From assembly GCF_040681875.1 (NCBI RefSeq), contig NZ_JBFAZP010000001.1, forward strand, positions 372,001-436,000: a DNA stretch of 64,000 bases, in the 5' to 3' direction. The notes under the pieces were generated by a model, which ran no database searches, was not told where the DNA came from, and worked only from the letters and a program-made list of their open reading frames with translations. Shown here in pieces: positions 24,653 through 32,526 of the stretch. This DNA is from Longispora sp040681875. GTDB taxonomy: Bacteria > Actinomycetota > Actinomycetes > Mycobacteriales > Micromonosporaceae. Numbering within the stretch: position 1 is the first letter of the stretch; every line of letters starts with the position of its first letter. The position numbers and the translations under genes were made by a program.

Positions 24653-26407
24653 GTGACCCGGGGCATGTGGACCGGCGTCGGGATCGCGGTGGCCGTCGTC
24701 GCCCTCGCCGTCGCGGGCCCGGGCCTACTCGGGGTGGACCCCGACCTGCCCGACTACGCCCGCCAATTGACCCCGCCCGGCGCGGACCACTGGCTCGGTA
24801 CGGACCAGTCCGGCCGCGACCAGCTGGCCCGGACGCTGGCCGGCCTGGGGAAGTCCCTCCAGGCGGTACTCGTCGTGTTCGCTCTCACCACGGCCATCGG
24901 GATCACCGTCGGCGGCCTGGCCGGCTACCTGGGCGGGGTCGTCGACGCCGTGGTCGGCCGGGTGATCGACGCGCTGCTCGGCCTGCCGTCGCAGATCGTC
25001 GCGCTCGCGGTCGTGGGCGCCCTCGGCGTCGGCTCCACGCATCTGATCCTGGCGATCGTCGCGTCCGGTTGGGCGTATCCGGCCCGGATCGCGCGCGGGG
25101 CCGTGCTGGGCAGCGACCGCCGGTTGGACGTGACCGCCGCGCGGCTGGCGGGCATCGGGAGGATCCGGATCCTGTTCGGCCACGTGCTGCCCGGGGCGAC
25201 GACGACGGTGCTGGTCGCGGCCACGACGACGGTCGGCGAGACCACCCTGACCCTGGCGGGCCTGTCGTTCCTCGGCCTGGGCGCCCAGCCGCCGACCGCC
25301 GAGCTCGGCCAACTGCTCGCCGACAGCCAGGGCTCCCTGGTGAGTTCGCCGTGGCTGCTGATCGGCCCCACCGTGCTGATCGCCGCGATGGTCGCGTCCG
25401 CGATGCTGATCAGCGACGCCCTCCGCGACGCCGTCGACCCGCGACCGCGCCCCGCCCGCCCCCGCCGCAACCCCAAGGTCACGACCACACAGGACATTTC
25501 GGGGGTACTGAGCGCCACGGACCTCGTCGTCACCTACCCCGACGGCACCCGGGCCGTGCGCGGCGTCTCGTTGACGGTCGCCGCCGGTGAGTGCGTGGCC
25601 GTCGTCGGCGAGTCCGGGTGCGGGAAGACGACCCTGGCCCGCAGTGTCCTCGGCCTGCTGCCCGCCGGGGCCACGCTCGCCGGCACCCTGGCCGTCGACG
25701 GCACCGACGTGGCCGGCCTCGACCGGCGGGGCCTGCGCCGGCTCCGGGGCCGGGTGGTCGGCTACGTGGCCCAGGACCCGTACGCGGCCTGCGATCCGTT
25801 GCGGTCCGTCGGGCACCACGTCGGCGAGGCGTGGCGGCACCACGGCCGGCGGCCACCGCGCGGGGAGGTGGTCCGGCGGGTCGACGCGCTCGGGATCGCC
25901 GACGCCGCGGACCGGCTCACCGAACGGCCGTACCGCTGGTCGGGGGGCATGTTGCAGCGGGCCACCATCGCGGCGGCCGGCGCGCACCAGCCGGTACTGA
26001 CCATCGCCGACGAGCCGACCAGCGCCCTCGACGCGCACCTCGCCGACGACATCCTCGGCACCCTGCGCGCCTCCTGCAGGTCGCTGCTGCTGATCAGCCA
26101 CGACCTGCGCCTCGTCGCCCGGCACGCCGACCGGATCGTCATCATGTACGCCGGCCGGATCGTCGAGACCGGCCCCACCGCCGAGCTGCTGGGCAACCCG
26201 CGGCACCCGTACACCCGCGCGCTGCTGGCCGCCACCCCGCGACCCGGCGGCGACCCGGTGACCGCGTTGCCCGGCACTCCCCCGGCTCTGCGGGGCGAGC
26301 CGGGCCCGGGCTGCGCCTTCGCGGACCGGTGCGCCCGGGTCACCGACGGGTGCCGGGACCGCGAGCCGGTACTCGTCGGCGGGGTCGCCTGTTGGGAGGA
26401 ATCGTGA
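24653..26407 (+). CDS. Fused ABC permease (DppC/NikC-like) and ATP-binding protein (DppD/NikD-like)
   Basis: A 584-aa fusion. Residues ~1-265 are a DppC/NikC permease (Leu-Gly-Thr-Asp-Gln-Ser-Gly-Arg-Asp near the N-terminus, Thr-Ala-Ala-Arg-Leu-Ala-Gly coupling loop, Leu-Ser-Phe-Leu-Gly-Leu-Gly). After a basic Pro-rich linker follows an ATPase with Walker A Gly-Glu-Ser-Gly-Cys-Gly-Lys-Thr-Thr, signature Trp-Ser-Gly-Gly-Met-Leu-Gln and Walker B Leu-Thr-Ile-Ala-Asp-Glu-Pro-Thr, and the C-terminal oligopeptide-transporter extension with Cys-Ala-Phe-Ala-Asp-Arg-Cys. The fusion is continuous, with no internal stop. GTG 24653 is my choice; GTG 24602, overlapping the previous stop, is also possible. 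Confidence 0.88.
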   Translation: MTRGMWTGVGIAVAVVALAVAGPGLLGVDPDLPDYARQLTPPGADHWLGTDQSGRDQLARTLAGLGKSLQAVLVVFALTTAIGITVGGLAGYLGGVVDAVVGRVIDALLGLPSQIVALAVVGALGVGSTHLILAIVASGWAYPARIARGAVLGSDRRLDVTAARLAGIGRIRILFGHVLPGATTTVLVAATTTVGETTLTLAGLSFLGLGAQPPTAELGQLLADSQGSLVSSPWLLIGPTVLIAAMVASAMLISDALRDAVDPRPRPARPRRNPKVTTTQDISGVLSATDLVVTYPDGTRAVRGVSLTVAAGECVAVVGESGCGKTTLARSVLGLLPAGATLAGTLAVDGTDVAGLDRRGLRRLRGRVVGYVAQDPYAACDPLRSVGHHVGEAWRHHGRRPPRGEVVRRVDALGIADAADRLTERPYRWSGGMLQRATIAAAGAHQPVLTIADEPTSALDAHLADDILGTLRASCRSLLLISHDLRLVARHADRIVIMYAGRIVETGPTAELLGNPRHPYTRALLAATPRPGGDPVTALPGTPPALRGEPGPGCAFADRCARVTDGCRDREPVLVGGVACWEES

Positions 26408-27078
26408 CCGCCGTCGTGACCGCCGTGGACGTCACCCGGGGCTACCCGACCCGCCACGGCCGGATCCGCGCCGTCGACCGGGTCAGCGTCACCGTCGCGC
26501 CCGGCGAGATCCTCGGGATCAGCGGACCGTCGGGCTCCGGCAAGTCGACGCTGCTGCGCCTCCTGGCCGGGATCGAACGGCCGGACAGCGGCACCGTCCA
26601 CTACGCCGGCCAGCCCGCGTGGCGCCGGTCCCGGGCGGCCGGCTACCCGCGCCCCGGTTACGTGATGCCGATCTTCCAGGACCCGCACGCGAGCCTCGAC
26701 CCGCGCTGGCCGATCTGGCGCAGCCTCACCGAACCGCTGACCGCCCCGGGCCGGCCCCGGACGGACGGCGCCGGGCTGCGCGCCGTCGCCGCCGAGTGGC
26801 TCGAAAGGGCCCGGCTCGGGCACCTCGACCCCACGGCGCGGCCCGGGCAGCTGTCCGGCGGACAGTGCCAGCGGATCGCGATCGTCCGCGCCCTCGTCGC
26901 CGGTCCCGCGCTCGTCGTCGCCGACGAGCCGACCGCACGGCAGGACGTGATCACCGCCGCCGCCATCACCGAACTGCTGGCCGAGGCGGCCGGCCACGGC
27001 ACCGCGCTCGTGGTCGTCAGCCACGACACCGTCTGGCTCGACACCCTCGCCCACCGCACCCACCGGATGGACCCGTGA
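26404..27078 (+). CDS. ABC transporter ATP-binding protein (DppF/NikE-like, short)
   Basis: A 224-aa ATPase completing the transporter. Walker A Gly-Pro-Ser-Gly-Ser-Gly-Lys-Ser-Thr, Q-loop Phe-Gln-Asp-Pro-His-Ala-Ser-Leu-Asp-Pro-Arg (typical of the DppF group), signature Leu-Ser-Gly-Gly-Gln-Cys-Gln-Arg, Walker B Leu-Val-Val-Ala-Asp-Glu-Pro-Thr and switch His. It lacks the C-terminal oligopeptide extension, so it is shorter than DppF. GTG 26404 overlaps the previous stop (GTGA), and its own stop overlaps the next start in the same way. The five genes are thus a coupled unit. Confidence 0.88.
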   Translation: MTAVVTAVDVTRGYPTRHGRIRAVDRVSVTVAPGEILGISGPSGSGKSTLLRLLAGIERPDSGTVHYAGQPAWRRSRAAGYPRPGYVMPIFQDPHASLDPRWPIWRSLTEPLTAPGRPRTDGAGLRAVAAEWLERARLGHLDPTARPGQLSGGQCQRIAIVRALVAGPALVVADEPTARQDVITAAAITELLAEAAGHGTALVVVSHDTVWLDTLAHRTHRMDP

Positions 27079-27812
27079 CCGCCGTACCCCGCGAAGAGCT
27101 CTTCGACGTTCTGGCCGCGATCGCGGTGGTGCCCAGGTACACCCTGCGCACCGGACCGGACGGGCCCGGCTGGAGCACCGTGCGGCAGCTGTGCGCCGCC
27201 GACGCGACCACCGACCGGCTGATCGACACCGTGGCCCGCCGCTTCGCGATCGGCACGCCCCGGGTCGCCGGCTCGTTCACCATCTTCGGCTACGCCTCGC
27301 GCCTGCTGGGCCCGGTCGTCGCGGCGCTCGCCACCCGGGGCGTGCTGCTCGACGTGCGCCCGGACCGGGTCCGCTGGCGCTACGAGCCGACGGACGGCTT
27401 CCAGTTCCTGCTCACGGAGCCGGCCGGCAGCCGCCCCCTGGACGACCGGGACGTCGGACGGTGGTGGGCCGACCTGATCGACGGCCACCTCGGCCCGGTG
27501 GTCGACGCGGTCCGCGCGCGGGCGCCCGGGGCGGCCGGCATGCTGTGGGGCAACGTCGCCGCCTCGGTCGCGGGGGCGCTGGACACCGTCGCCCGGACCG
27601 GCCCGACCCCGGTGGTGGACTGCGGGCCGCTCCTGGACCACGGGCCGCTCGCCGGTGCGGGGACGTTCACGGCGCACCGGGGGCGGAGCTTCTACGTCCG
27701 GCGCAGCTGCTGCCTGCACTACCAGATCCCGGCGGGCGGCAAGTGCGGCGACTGCGCGCTGCTCAGACCCGCCGAGCTGCGCGTGCGGTGGGACGCCGCC
27801 CTGGAGGCGTGA
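27075..27812 (+). CDS. FhuF-like [2Fe-2S] reductase of the B12-regulated operon
   Basis: A 245-aa protein ending in Cys212-Cys213-x10-Cys224-x2-Cys227, the CC-x10-C-x2-C cluster motif of FhuF-type ferric-siderophore reductases. The N-terminal two-thirds has the loose alpha-rich pattern of that family (Gly-Tyr-Ala-Ser-Arg-Leu-Leu-Gly-Pro-Val-Val-Ala-Ala-Leu; Leu-Trp-Gly-Asn-Val-Ala-Ala-Ser). FhuF proteins reduce chelated Fe(III) in the cytoplasm to release the metal. Here the gene is the last of a riboswitch-controlled transporter operon (GTGA overlap), so the natural reading is reductive release of metal from, or reduction of, an imported cobalt complex. That step is inference. Confidence 0.85.
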   Translation: MTAVPREELFDVLAAIAVVPRYTLRTGPDGPGWSTVRQLCAADATTDRLIDTVARRFAIGTPRVAGSFTIFGYASRLLGPVVAALATRGVLLDVRPDRVRWRYEPTDGFQFLLTEPAGSRPLDDRDVGRWWADLIDGHLGPVVDAVRARAPGAAGMLWGNVAASVAGALDTVARTGPTPVVDCGPLLDHGPLAGAGTFTAHRGRSFYVRRSCCLHYQIPAGGKCGDCALLRPAELRVRWDAALEA

Positions 27813-27868
27813 CGGCAACGGCCGGAAAAGGGTTGGCGCCACGGCGGTCGGGCACTGAGACTGGCCCC

Positions 27869-28783
27869 ATGACAGCCCTCCCCGCCGGACACACCCTCGG
27901 TCGGCCCACCCCGCACGACGTGGCCGACATCCTGGTGATGCTGCACGCCAGCGACATCGCCTCGATCGGCGCGCCCGAGTTCGACGAGTCCCAGGTCCGC
28001 GAGATCCTCACCGCCCCGGACTTCGACCCGGCCCTCGACGCCTGGCTGGTCCGGGACCCCGACGGCCGGGTGGTCTGCCTCGGCTACCTGGAGCCGGAGG
28101 AGAACTCGGTGTTCTGCGAGGTGTACCGGCACCCCGACTCCGTCGGCGACGCCCACCGCCCGGTGCTGGACCTGCTGCTGGCCCGGTGCGCGGAGCGGGC
28201 CCGGGCCGCCGGGCACCCGGAGCTGGTGGTCCGCGCTGGCGGGGTGCCGGGCACCGAGGAGTGGTGGCTCGCGGCCCTGGCCGGGGCGGGCTTCGCGTTC
28301 GAGTACCAGAGCGCGCGGATGAGCCGGGCGCTGACCGGGGCGGAACAGGCGCCCACCCCGCCGGCCGGGGTGGTCGTCCGGCCGATGGCCAGCGGGGAGC
28401 TGGAGGAGTTCCACGCGGTCATGGTCGAGGCGTTCGCGAGCGCCCGGCGGCCGTACGCGGCGGACGACTCCGGGCAGTGGGACGACTGCCTGGTCTGCGA
28501 GGTCGACGGCGAGTGGGCCGCCGCGCTGCGCTCCACCGACCAGCGGGCCGACCGGGACGAGGGCTGGGTGAAGCTGCTCGGCGTGCGCCCGGCGCACCGG
28601 GGCCGGGGGCTGGGCCGCCTGCTACTGGAGACGGCGTTCGCCGGGCACGCGGCGCGCGGCCGGACCGCCACCGGGCTGGGCGTGGACACCTCCAACCCGA
28701 CCGGCGCGTACCAGCTGTACCAGTCGGTCGGGATGACCACCGCCTACGCCGCGAACATCTGCCAGCTCACCGTCCGGGTCTGA
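27869..28783 (+). CDS. GNAT family N-acetyltransferase, tandem-domain type
   Basis: A 304-aa protein of two GNAT folds. The C-terminal half keeps the acetyl-CoA loop (Val-Arg-Pro-Ala-His-Arg-Gly-Arg-Gly-Leu-Gly, the R/Q-x-x-G-x-G/A signature) and the closing Asn-Pro-Thr-Gly-Ala-Tyr-Gln-Leu-Tyr-Gln-Ser-Val-Gly-Met. The N-terminal half lacks the signature and is probably inactive, as in mycothiol-synthase-like proteins. Asp-Thr-Ser-Asn-Pro-Thr-Gly-Ala also occurs in that group, but the substrate is unknown. ATG 27869 is 56 bases after the FhuF-like stop and has no strong ribosome site; membership of the B12 operon is uncertain. Confidence 0.85.
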   Translation: MTALPAGHTLGRPTPHDVADILVMLHASDIASIGAPEFDESQVREILTAPDFDPALDAWLVRDPDGRVVCLGYLEPEENSVFCEVYRHPDSVGDAHRPVLDLLLARCAERARAAGHPELVVRAGGVPGTEEWWLAALAGAGFAFEYQSARMSRALTGAEQAPTPPAGVVVRPMASGELEEFHAVMVEAFASARRPYAADDSGQWDDCLVCEVDGEWAAALRSTDQRADRDEGWVKLLGVRPAHRGRGLGRLLLETAFAGHAARGRTATGLGVDTSNPTGAYQLYQSVGMTTAYAANICQLTVRV

Positions 28784-28820
28784 CCCCGCTGCCCGTGCCG
28801 GCCGGCAGCGTGGGCACAGA

Positions 28821-31800
28821 TCAGCGCAGGTCCTGGTCGGCGAGCCTGGCCCGCAGCTCGTGGGCCTCGACGACGCCCATCTCCGTGTAGGCCCGCAGCG
28901 CCCGGTCCCAGTGCGGCCGGGCGCGGGCCGGCTGGCCGAGGGCATGCCGGGCGTGCCCGATGCCCTCGTGCGCCTGGGCCTGCTCCATGAGGCCGCCGGT
29001 CCGCTCCGCGATCTCCAGGGCGGCGGTGTGCCGGTCCAGCGCGGCCCCGGCCTCGCCCCGCCGCAGGTGCGCGGAGCCCAGGCCGTTGAGGGACTGGGCC
29101 TGGAGGTTGCGTTCGCCGATCTCGCGGCCGAGCGCGAGGGCCTCCTCGTGGTGGGCGATAGCCTCGTCGTAGGCGCCCAGTCGTTCGTGGACGGTGCCCA
29201 GTCCGCTGAGCGACTGCCCCTCGGAGGCCCGGTTGCCGATCTCGGCGTGCAGCCGGCGGGCCTGGCGGAAGTGGTGCGCGGCCTCGGGGTAGCGGGCCAG
29301 CCGGCCGTAGACGACGCCCAGGTTGTTGAGGGTGCCGCCCTCGTCGCGGCGGTCACCCCGGGCCCGGTGCAGGTCCAGGGACTGGTGCAGGTACTCCAAC
29401 GCCCGGTCGAACTGGCCGCCGCGCTGGTGGACGATGCCCAGTCCGGCGAGCGCCGCGCCCTCGGCCCGCTGGTTGCCGGCCTCCCGGCCGAGAACGAGGG
29501 CCTCGCGCCAGGCGGCGGCGGCCCGGTCCAGGTCGCCCAGCCGCCCGTGCGCGGTGCCGAGGTTGACCAGCCCGCCGGCCTGGCTGTACCGGTCCCCGGC
29601 GGAGCGCCGCAGGTCCGCGGCGCGCAGCAGCTGGGCCAGCGCCTGGTCGAGCTCGCCGCGCTGCCCGTGCAGCTCGCCGGTGACCTCCAGCGCCAGGGCC
29701 TCGCCGGCGCCGTCGCCGAGTTCCGCGTACCCGGCGGCGGCGCGGCGCAGGTGCTCCAGCGCGGTGGCGTAGTGGCCGAGCTGGAGGTGCGCGTGCCCGA
29801 GGTCGTGCAGCGCGCGGGCGTGTCCGGCCGGGTCGTTCGCGGTGGCCTCCACCGCCAGGGTGTGCAGCCGGACCCCGTCGCCGTAGTGGGCGTGGGTCTG
29901 GAGGTAGCCGGTCAGCACCGGGGAGAGCCGGTGGTCCAGGGCCGCCGCCGTGATCAGGTTGGCCCGCTCCGCGTCGAGCCAGGCCCGGGCGGCGGCCGCG
30001 AGCGCCGGGGCCGGGGCTGTGGCCGGGGCCGGCTGGCACGGGACTGCGGCCGGGGCCGGTTGAGCCGGGACTGAGGCCGGGTCCGGGGCCTGCCGGGCCG
30101 GGGCTGACCCGTCCGGGGCCGGGCCGCCGTTCCGGGTCGCGCGGAGCCGGAGGTCCGCGTCGCGGACGGCTGCGGTGGCGGCGGCCAGGTAGTGGGCGGC
30201 CAGCCGGGCCAGTGCCACGGCGCGCTCCCCCGGGACGTCGGCGGTGGCACGTTCGGCGGCGTACACCCGCAGCAGGTCGTGGAAGGTGTAGCGGCCGGGC
30301 TCGGCGGTCTGGACCAGGTGCGCGTCGACCAGGGTCTCCAGCGCGCGCTCGGCGTCCGGTTCGGCCAGGCCCAGCAGGGCGGCGGCCGCCGGCAGGGCCA
30401 GATCGGCGCCCCGCCACCAGCCGAGGTACCCGAACGCGTGGGCGGCCACCCGTTCGGCCGGGCTGCCGGCGGCGAGCGTGCGGTGGCTGACCTCGAAGCT
30501 GGCCCGGACGGCGAGGTCGCCGGTGGCCAGCTGGTCGAGGACGCCACGGGCCTCGGTGAGCCGGTCGGCGAGCGTGCGCAGGCTCCAGCCCGGCCTGGCC
30601 GCGAGGCGGGCGGCGGCGATCCTGACGGCCAGGGGCAACCCGGCGCAGACCGCGAGGATCTCCGTCGTGGCGCGCTGGTCGCTGTCCGCCCGGTCGGTGC
30701 CGACGATCGCGGCGAACAGCGCGCCGGCATCGGTGTCGCCGAGGACGTCCAGGTCGATCCGGGTGGCGCCGGCCAGGCCGGACAGCCGGTTGCGGCTGGT
30801 GACGAGGACCGCGCCGGTGGGGGTGCCGGGCAGCAGGGGCCGGACCTGGGCGTCGTCGTACGCGTCGTCCAGTACCACCAGGATCCGGCGGTCGGCGAGC
30901 AGGCTGCGGTACCGGGCGGCCCGCTCCTCCAGCCCGGCGGGCAGCTGCCGCTCCGGCGTCCCCAGGTCCCGCAGGAACCGGCCGAGGACGTCCGCGGCGG
31001 GCACGGGTCGGCCACCGGGTTCGGAGAGGCCGGCGTGCAGCTGGCCGTCGGGGAACCGGGCCCGGAGCCGGTGTCCCAGGTGTACCGCCAGGGTGGTCTT
31101 CCCGACCCCGCCCATGCCGGACACCACCGCCACGAACGGCGCCCCGCAGGCCGAGGCGAGGCCGTCGGTCAGCCGGTCGAGTACGCCGGAGCGGCCGGTG
31201 AAGTCGCCGATGTCGGCGGGGAGCTGGGCCGGTGGCGGGGTGGCCGGGGCCGGGGTCGCGGCGGGCTCGTCGAGCGCGGCGGCGTGCGCCCCGCGCAGGT
31301 CCGGGCCGGGCTCGACGCCCAGCTCGGTGGCCAGGGTCCGCCGGGCGTCCTCGTACGCGGTGAGCGCCTCGGCGCGCCGCCCGGTCCGGTGCAGCGCGGT
31401 GACGAGCAGGGCCCGGCCGTGCTCGCGCAGCGGATGGGCGAGCACGAAGGAACGCAGGTCGTCGATCACGAGGTGGTGCCGGCTCAGGGCCAGCTCGGCG
31501 GCCAGTTGGCGTTCCCGCGCCTCGACGAGCTGCTCGTCCAGCGGGGGCGCGCACTCCCGGTGCAGGGTCTCCGAGGCGATGTCGGCGAAGGTCTGGCCGC
31601 GCCGGAGGGCGGTCAGCTGGCGGAGGAACCCGACCTCCCCTTCGACGTCGCCGGTCGCGGCGGCCCGGTCGGCGGCGGTCCGCAGGTCGCGGAGCCGGTG
31701 CACGTCGACCGCCTCCGGCGGCAGGGCCAGGAGGTAGCCGGGCGTCCGGGTGACCAGGACGTGCGGGCCGAGGAGCCGGCGCAGCCGCATGACGAGCGCC

Positions 31801-31988
31801 TGGAGGACGCTCCGCGCGGTGGCGGGCGGCCGGCCGTCCCAGACGAGGTCGATCAGCTGCTCGGCGCTGACCACCTCGGGGATCCGGAGCGCGAGGGCGG
31901 CGAGCACGGTGCGCTGCTTGGCGGAGGTGACCGCGATCCGGCGGCCGCCGTCGCGGATGTCCAGCGGGCCGAGCAGGCCGATCTCCAT
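28821..31988 (-). CDS. SARP family regulator with BTAD, NB-ARC and TPR domains (AfsR-like)
   Basis: A 1055-aa transcription activator. Order: OmpR-type winged helix (~1-90; Leu-Gly-Pro-Leu-Asp-Ile-Arg-Asp-Gly, Leu-Ile-Asp-Leu-Val-Trp), BTAD (~95-240), NB-ARC ATPase (~270-600) with Walker A Gly-Met-Gly-Gly-Val-Gly-Lys-Thr-Thr (Lys297) and Ile-Leu-Val-Val-Leu-Asp-Asp, an Ala/Pro-rich insert (~630-680), and about nine TPRs to the end (repeated Ala-x-x-Leu-Asn-Asn-Leu-Gly-Val-Val-Tyr). AfsR-type proteins bind 11-bp-spaced direct heptamers next to the -10 box. The gene diverges from the Cys-rich peptide operon, whose upstream region holds such heptamers. ATG 31988 has GGAG upstream; the 69-codon longer version is unsupported. 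Confidence 0.9.
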   Translation of the reverse strand: MEIGLLGPLDIRDGGRRIAVTSAKQRTVLAALALRIPEVVSAEQLIDLVWDGRPPATARSVLQALVMRLRRLLGPHVLVTRTPGYLLALPPEAVDVHRLRDLRTAADRAAATGDVEGEVGFLRQLTALRRGQTFADIASETLHRECAPPLDEQLVEARERQLAAELALSRHHLVIDDLRSFVLAHPLREHGRALLVTALHRTGRRAEALTAYEDARRTLATELGVEPGPDLRGAHAAALDEPAATPAPATPPPAQLPADIGDFTGRSGVLDRLTDGLASACGAPFVAVVSGMGGVGKTTLAVHLGHRLRARFPDGQLHAGLSEPGGRPVPAADVLGRFLRDLGTPERQLPAGLEERAARYRSLLADRRILVVLDDAYDDAQVRPLLPGTPTGAVLVTSRNRLSGLAGATRIDLDVLGDTDAGALFAAIVGTDRADSDQRATTEILAVCAGLPLAVRIAAARLAARPGWSLRTLADRLTEARGVLDQLATGDLAVRASFEVSHRTLAAGSPAERVAAHAFGYLGWWRGADLALPAAAALLGLAEPDAERALETLVDAHLVQTAEPGRYTFHDLLRVYAAERATADVPGERAVALARLAAHYLAAATAAVRDADLRLRATRNGGPAPDGSAPARQAPDPASVPAQPAPAAVPCQPAPATAPAPALAAAARAWLDAERANLITAAALDHRLSPVLTGYLQTHAHYGDGVRLHTLAVEATANDPAGHARALHDLGHAHLQLGHYATALEHLRRAAAGYAELGDGAGEALALEVTGELHGQRGELDQALAQLLRAADLRRSAGDRYSQAGGLVNLGTAHGRLGDLDRAAAAWREALVLGREAGNQRAEGAALAGLGIVHQRGGQFDRALEYLHQSLDLHRARGDRRDEGGTLNNLGVVYGRLARYPEAAHHFRQARRLHAEIGNRASEGQSLSGLGTVHERLGAYDEAIAHHEEALALGREIGERNLQAQSLNGLGSAHLRRGEAGAALDRHTAALEIAERTGGLMEQAQAHEGIGHARHALGQPARARPHWDRALRAYTEMGVVEAHELRARLADQDLR

Positions 31989-32142
31989 GTCGTCTCCGAT
32001 GTCACGCCGGGCTGTTCCGGACCTTTGGGGTACGCCCGGTCGGTCCTTTCGAAATTGTGCTGTTCGGGACCCCCGTGTCCGTAGTCCCGACGGTCCAGTG
32101 TGGGCCAGATCTCGTACCGGTCCGCCGTCCGGTCGGGCGCGA

Positions 32143-32160
32143 TGACAGCGCGGTGACAGC
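32143..32160 (+). promoter_or_regulatory. Candidate SARP operator ahead of the Cys-rich peptide operon
   Basis: TGACAGC occurs at 32143-32149 and again at 32154-32160, separated by four bases, giving the 11-bp periodicity of SARP/AfsR binding sites. CAGTCT (32170-32175), nine bases further on, fits a SARP-dependent -10. The peptide ATG is 95 bases downstream of the second heptamer. A longer imperfect direct repeat, GTGGGCCAG-a-TCTCGT (32100 and 32164), overlaps the same region. Confidence 0.55.
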
Positions 32161-32254
32161 GGCGTGGGCCAGTCTCGTGCCGCCCCGGTCGCCACGCTCC
32201 ACTGTGCACCGGGGGCCTGGATCGTCCAGGTGTCAGAACTCTGGAAGGAGCGTC

Positions 32255-32452
32255 ATGACCAGGTTGATGACGAGGTTCGGCGACCGCCTGCTGGGTCGCC
32301 TGCTGCCCTCGAGCACCGCGGGTGCCTGCGTGCCCTCGCACGGGGACTACTGCGGCTGCTACTGCGTACCCCTCGGTGGCGGGCTCTGGCGGTGCAGCAA
32401 GGCCTACCAGAACTGCGGCGGGCACTGCACCACCGAAGGGGCGCCCTGCTAG
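32255..32452 (+). CDS. Cysteine-rich 65-aa secreted peptide precursor, unknown family
   Basis: A small gene with GGAAGGAG five bases upstream of its ATG. The first ~24 residues form a basic amphipathic stretch (Met-Thr-Arg-Leu-Met-Thr-Arg-Phe-Gly-Asp-Arg-Leu-Leu-Gly-Arg-Leu-Leu-Pro) without the hydrophobic core of a Sec signal, ending Ser-Thr-Ala-Gly-Ala before the first Cys. The remaining 41 residues contain eight cysteines (25, 33, 35, 37, 47, 54, 58, 65), the last being the C-terminal residue. This looks like a leader plus a core with four disulfides or thioethers. Neighbours fit maturation and export: thioredoxin-like protein, ABC exporter and signal peptidase. Family not recognised; the Cys-rich, redox-gene setting recalls methylamine dehydrogenase light chain, but spacing does not match. 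Confidence 0.8.
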   Translation: MTRLMTRFGDRLLGRLLPSSTAGACVPSHGDYCGCYCVPLGGGLWRCSKAYQNCGGHCTTEGAPC

Positions 32453-32464
32453 CACCCGGAAGCC

Positions 32465-32500
32465 GGGGTGGCGCCGGCGACGGGGTCGCGGCGCCACCCC
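32465..32500 (+). terminator. Strong hairpin after the Cys-rich peptide gene (attenuator)
   Basis: GGGGTGGCGCCG (32465-32476) pairs perfectly with CGGCGCCACCCC (32489-32500), followed by a C/T-rich tract. It starts 13 bases after the peptide stop and precedes the redoxin gene on the same strand, like the hairpin after the lanthipeptide precursor at 12708-12748. It should favour the precursor transcript over the processing genes. Confidence 0.8.
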
Positions 32501-32526
32501 TCCCCCACTGACGGAAAGGGACACCG

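Noticed and set aside
32255..32452. Methylamine dehydrogenase light chain
   Set aside because: The Cys-rich nature and nearby redoxin gene recall it, but length and Cys spacing do not fit and no heavy-chain or MauE gene is present.
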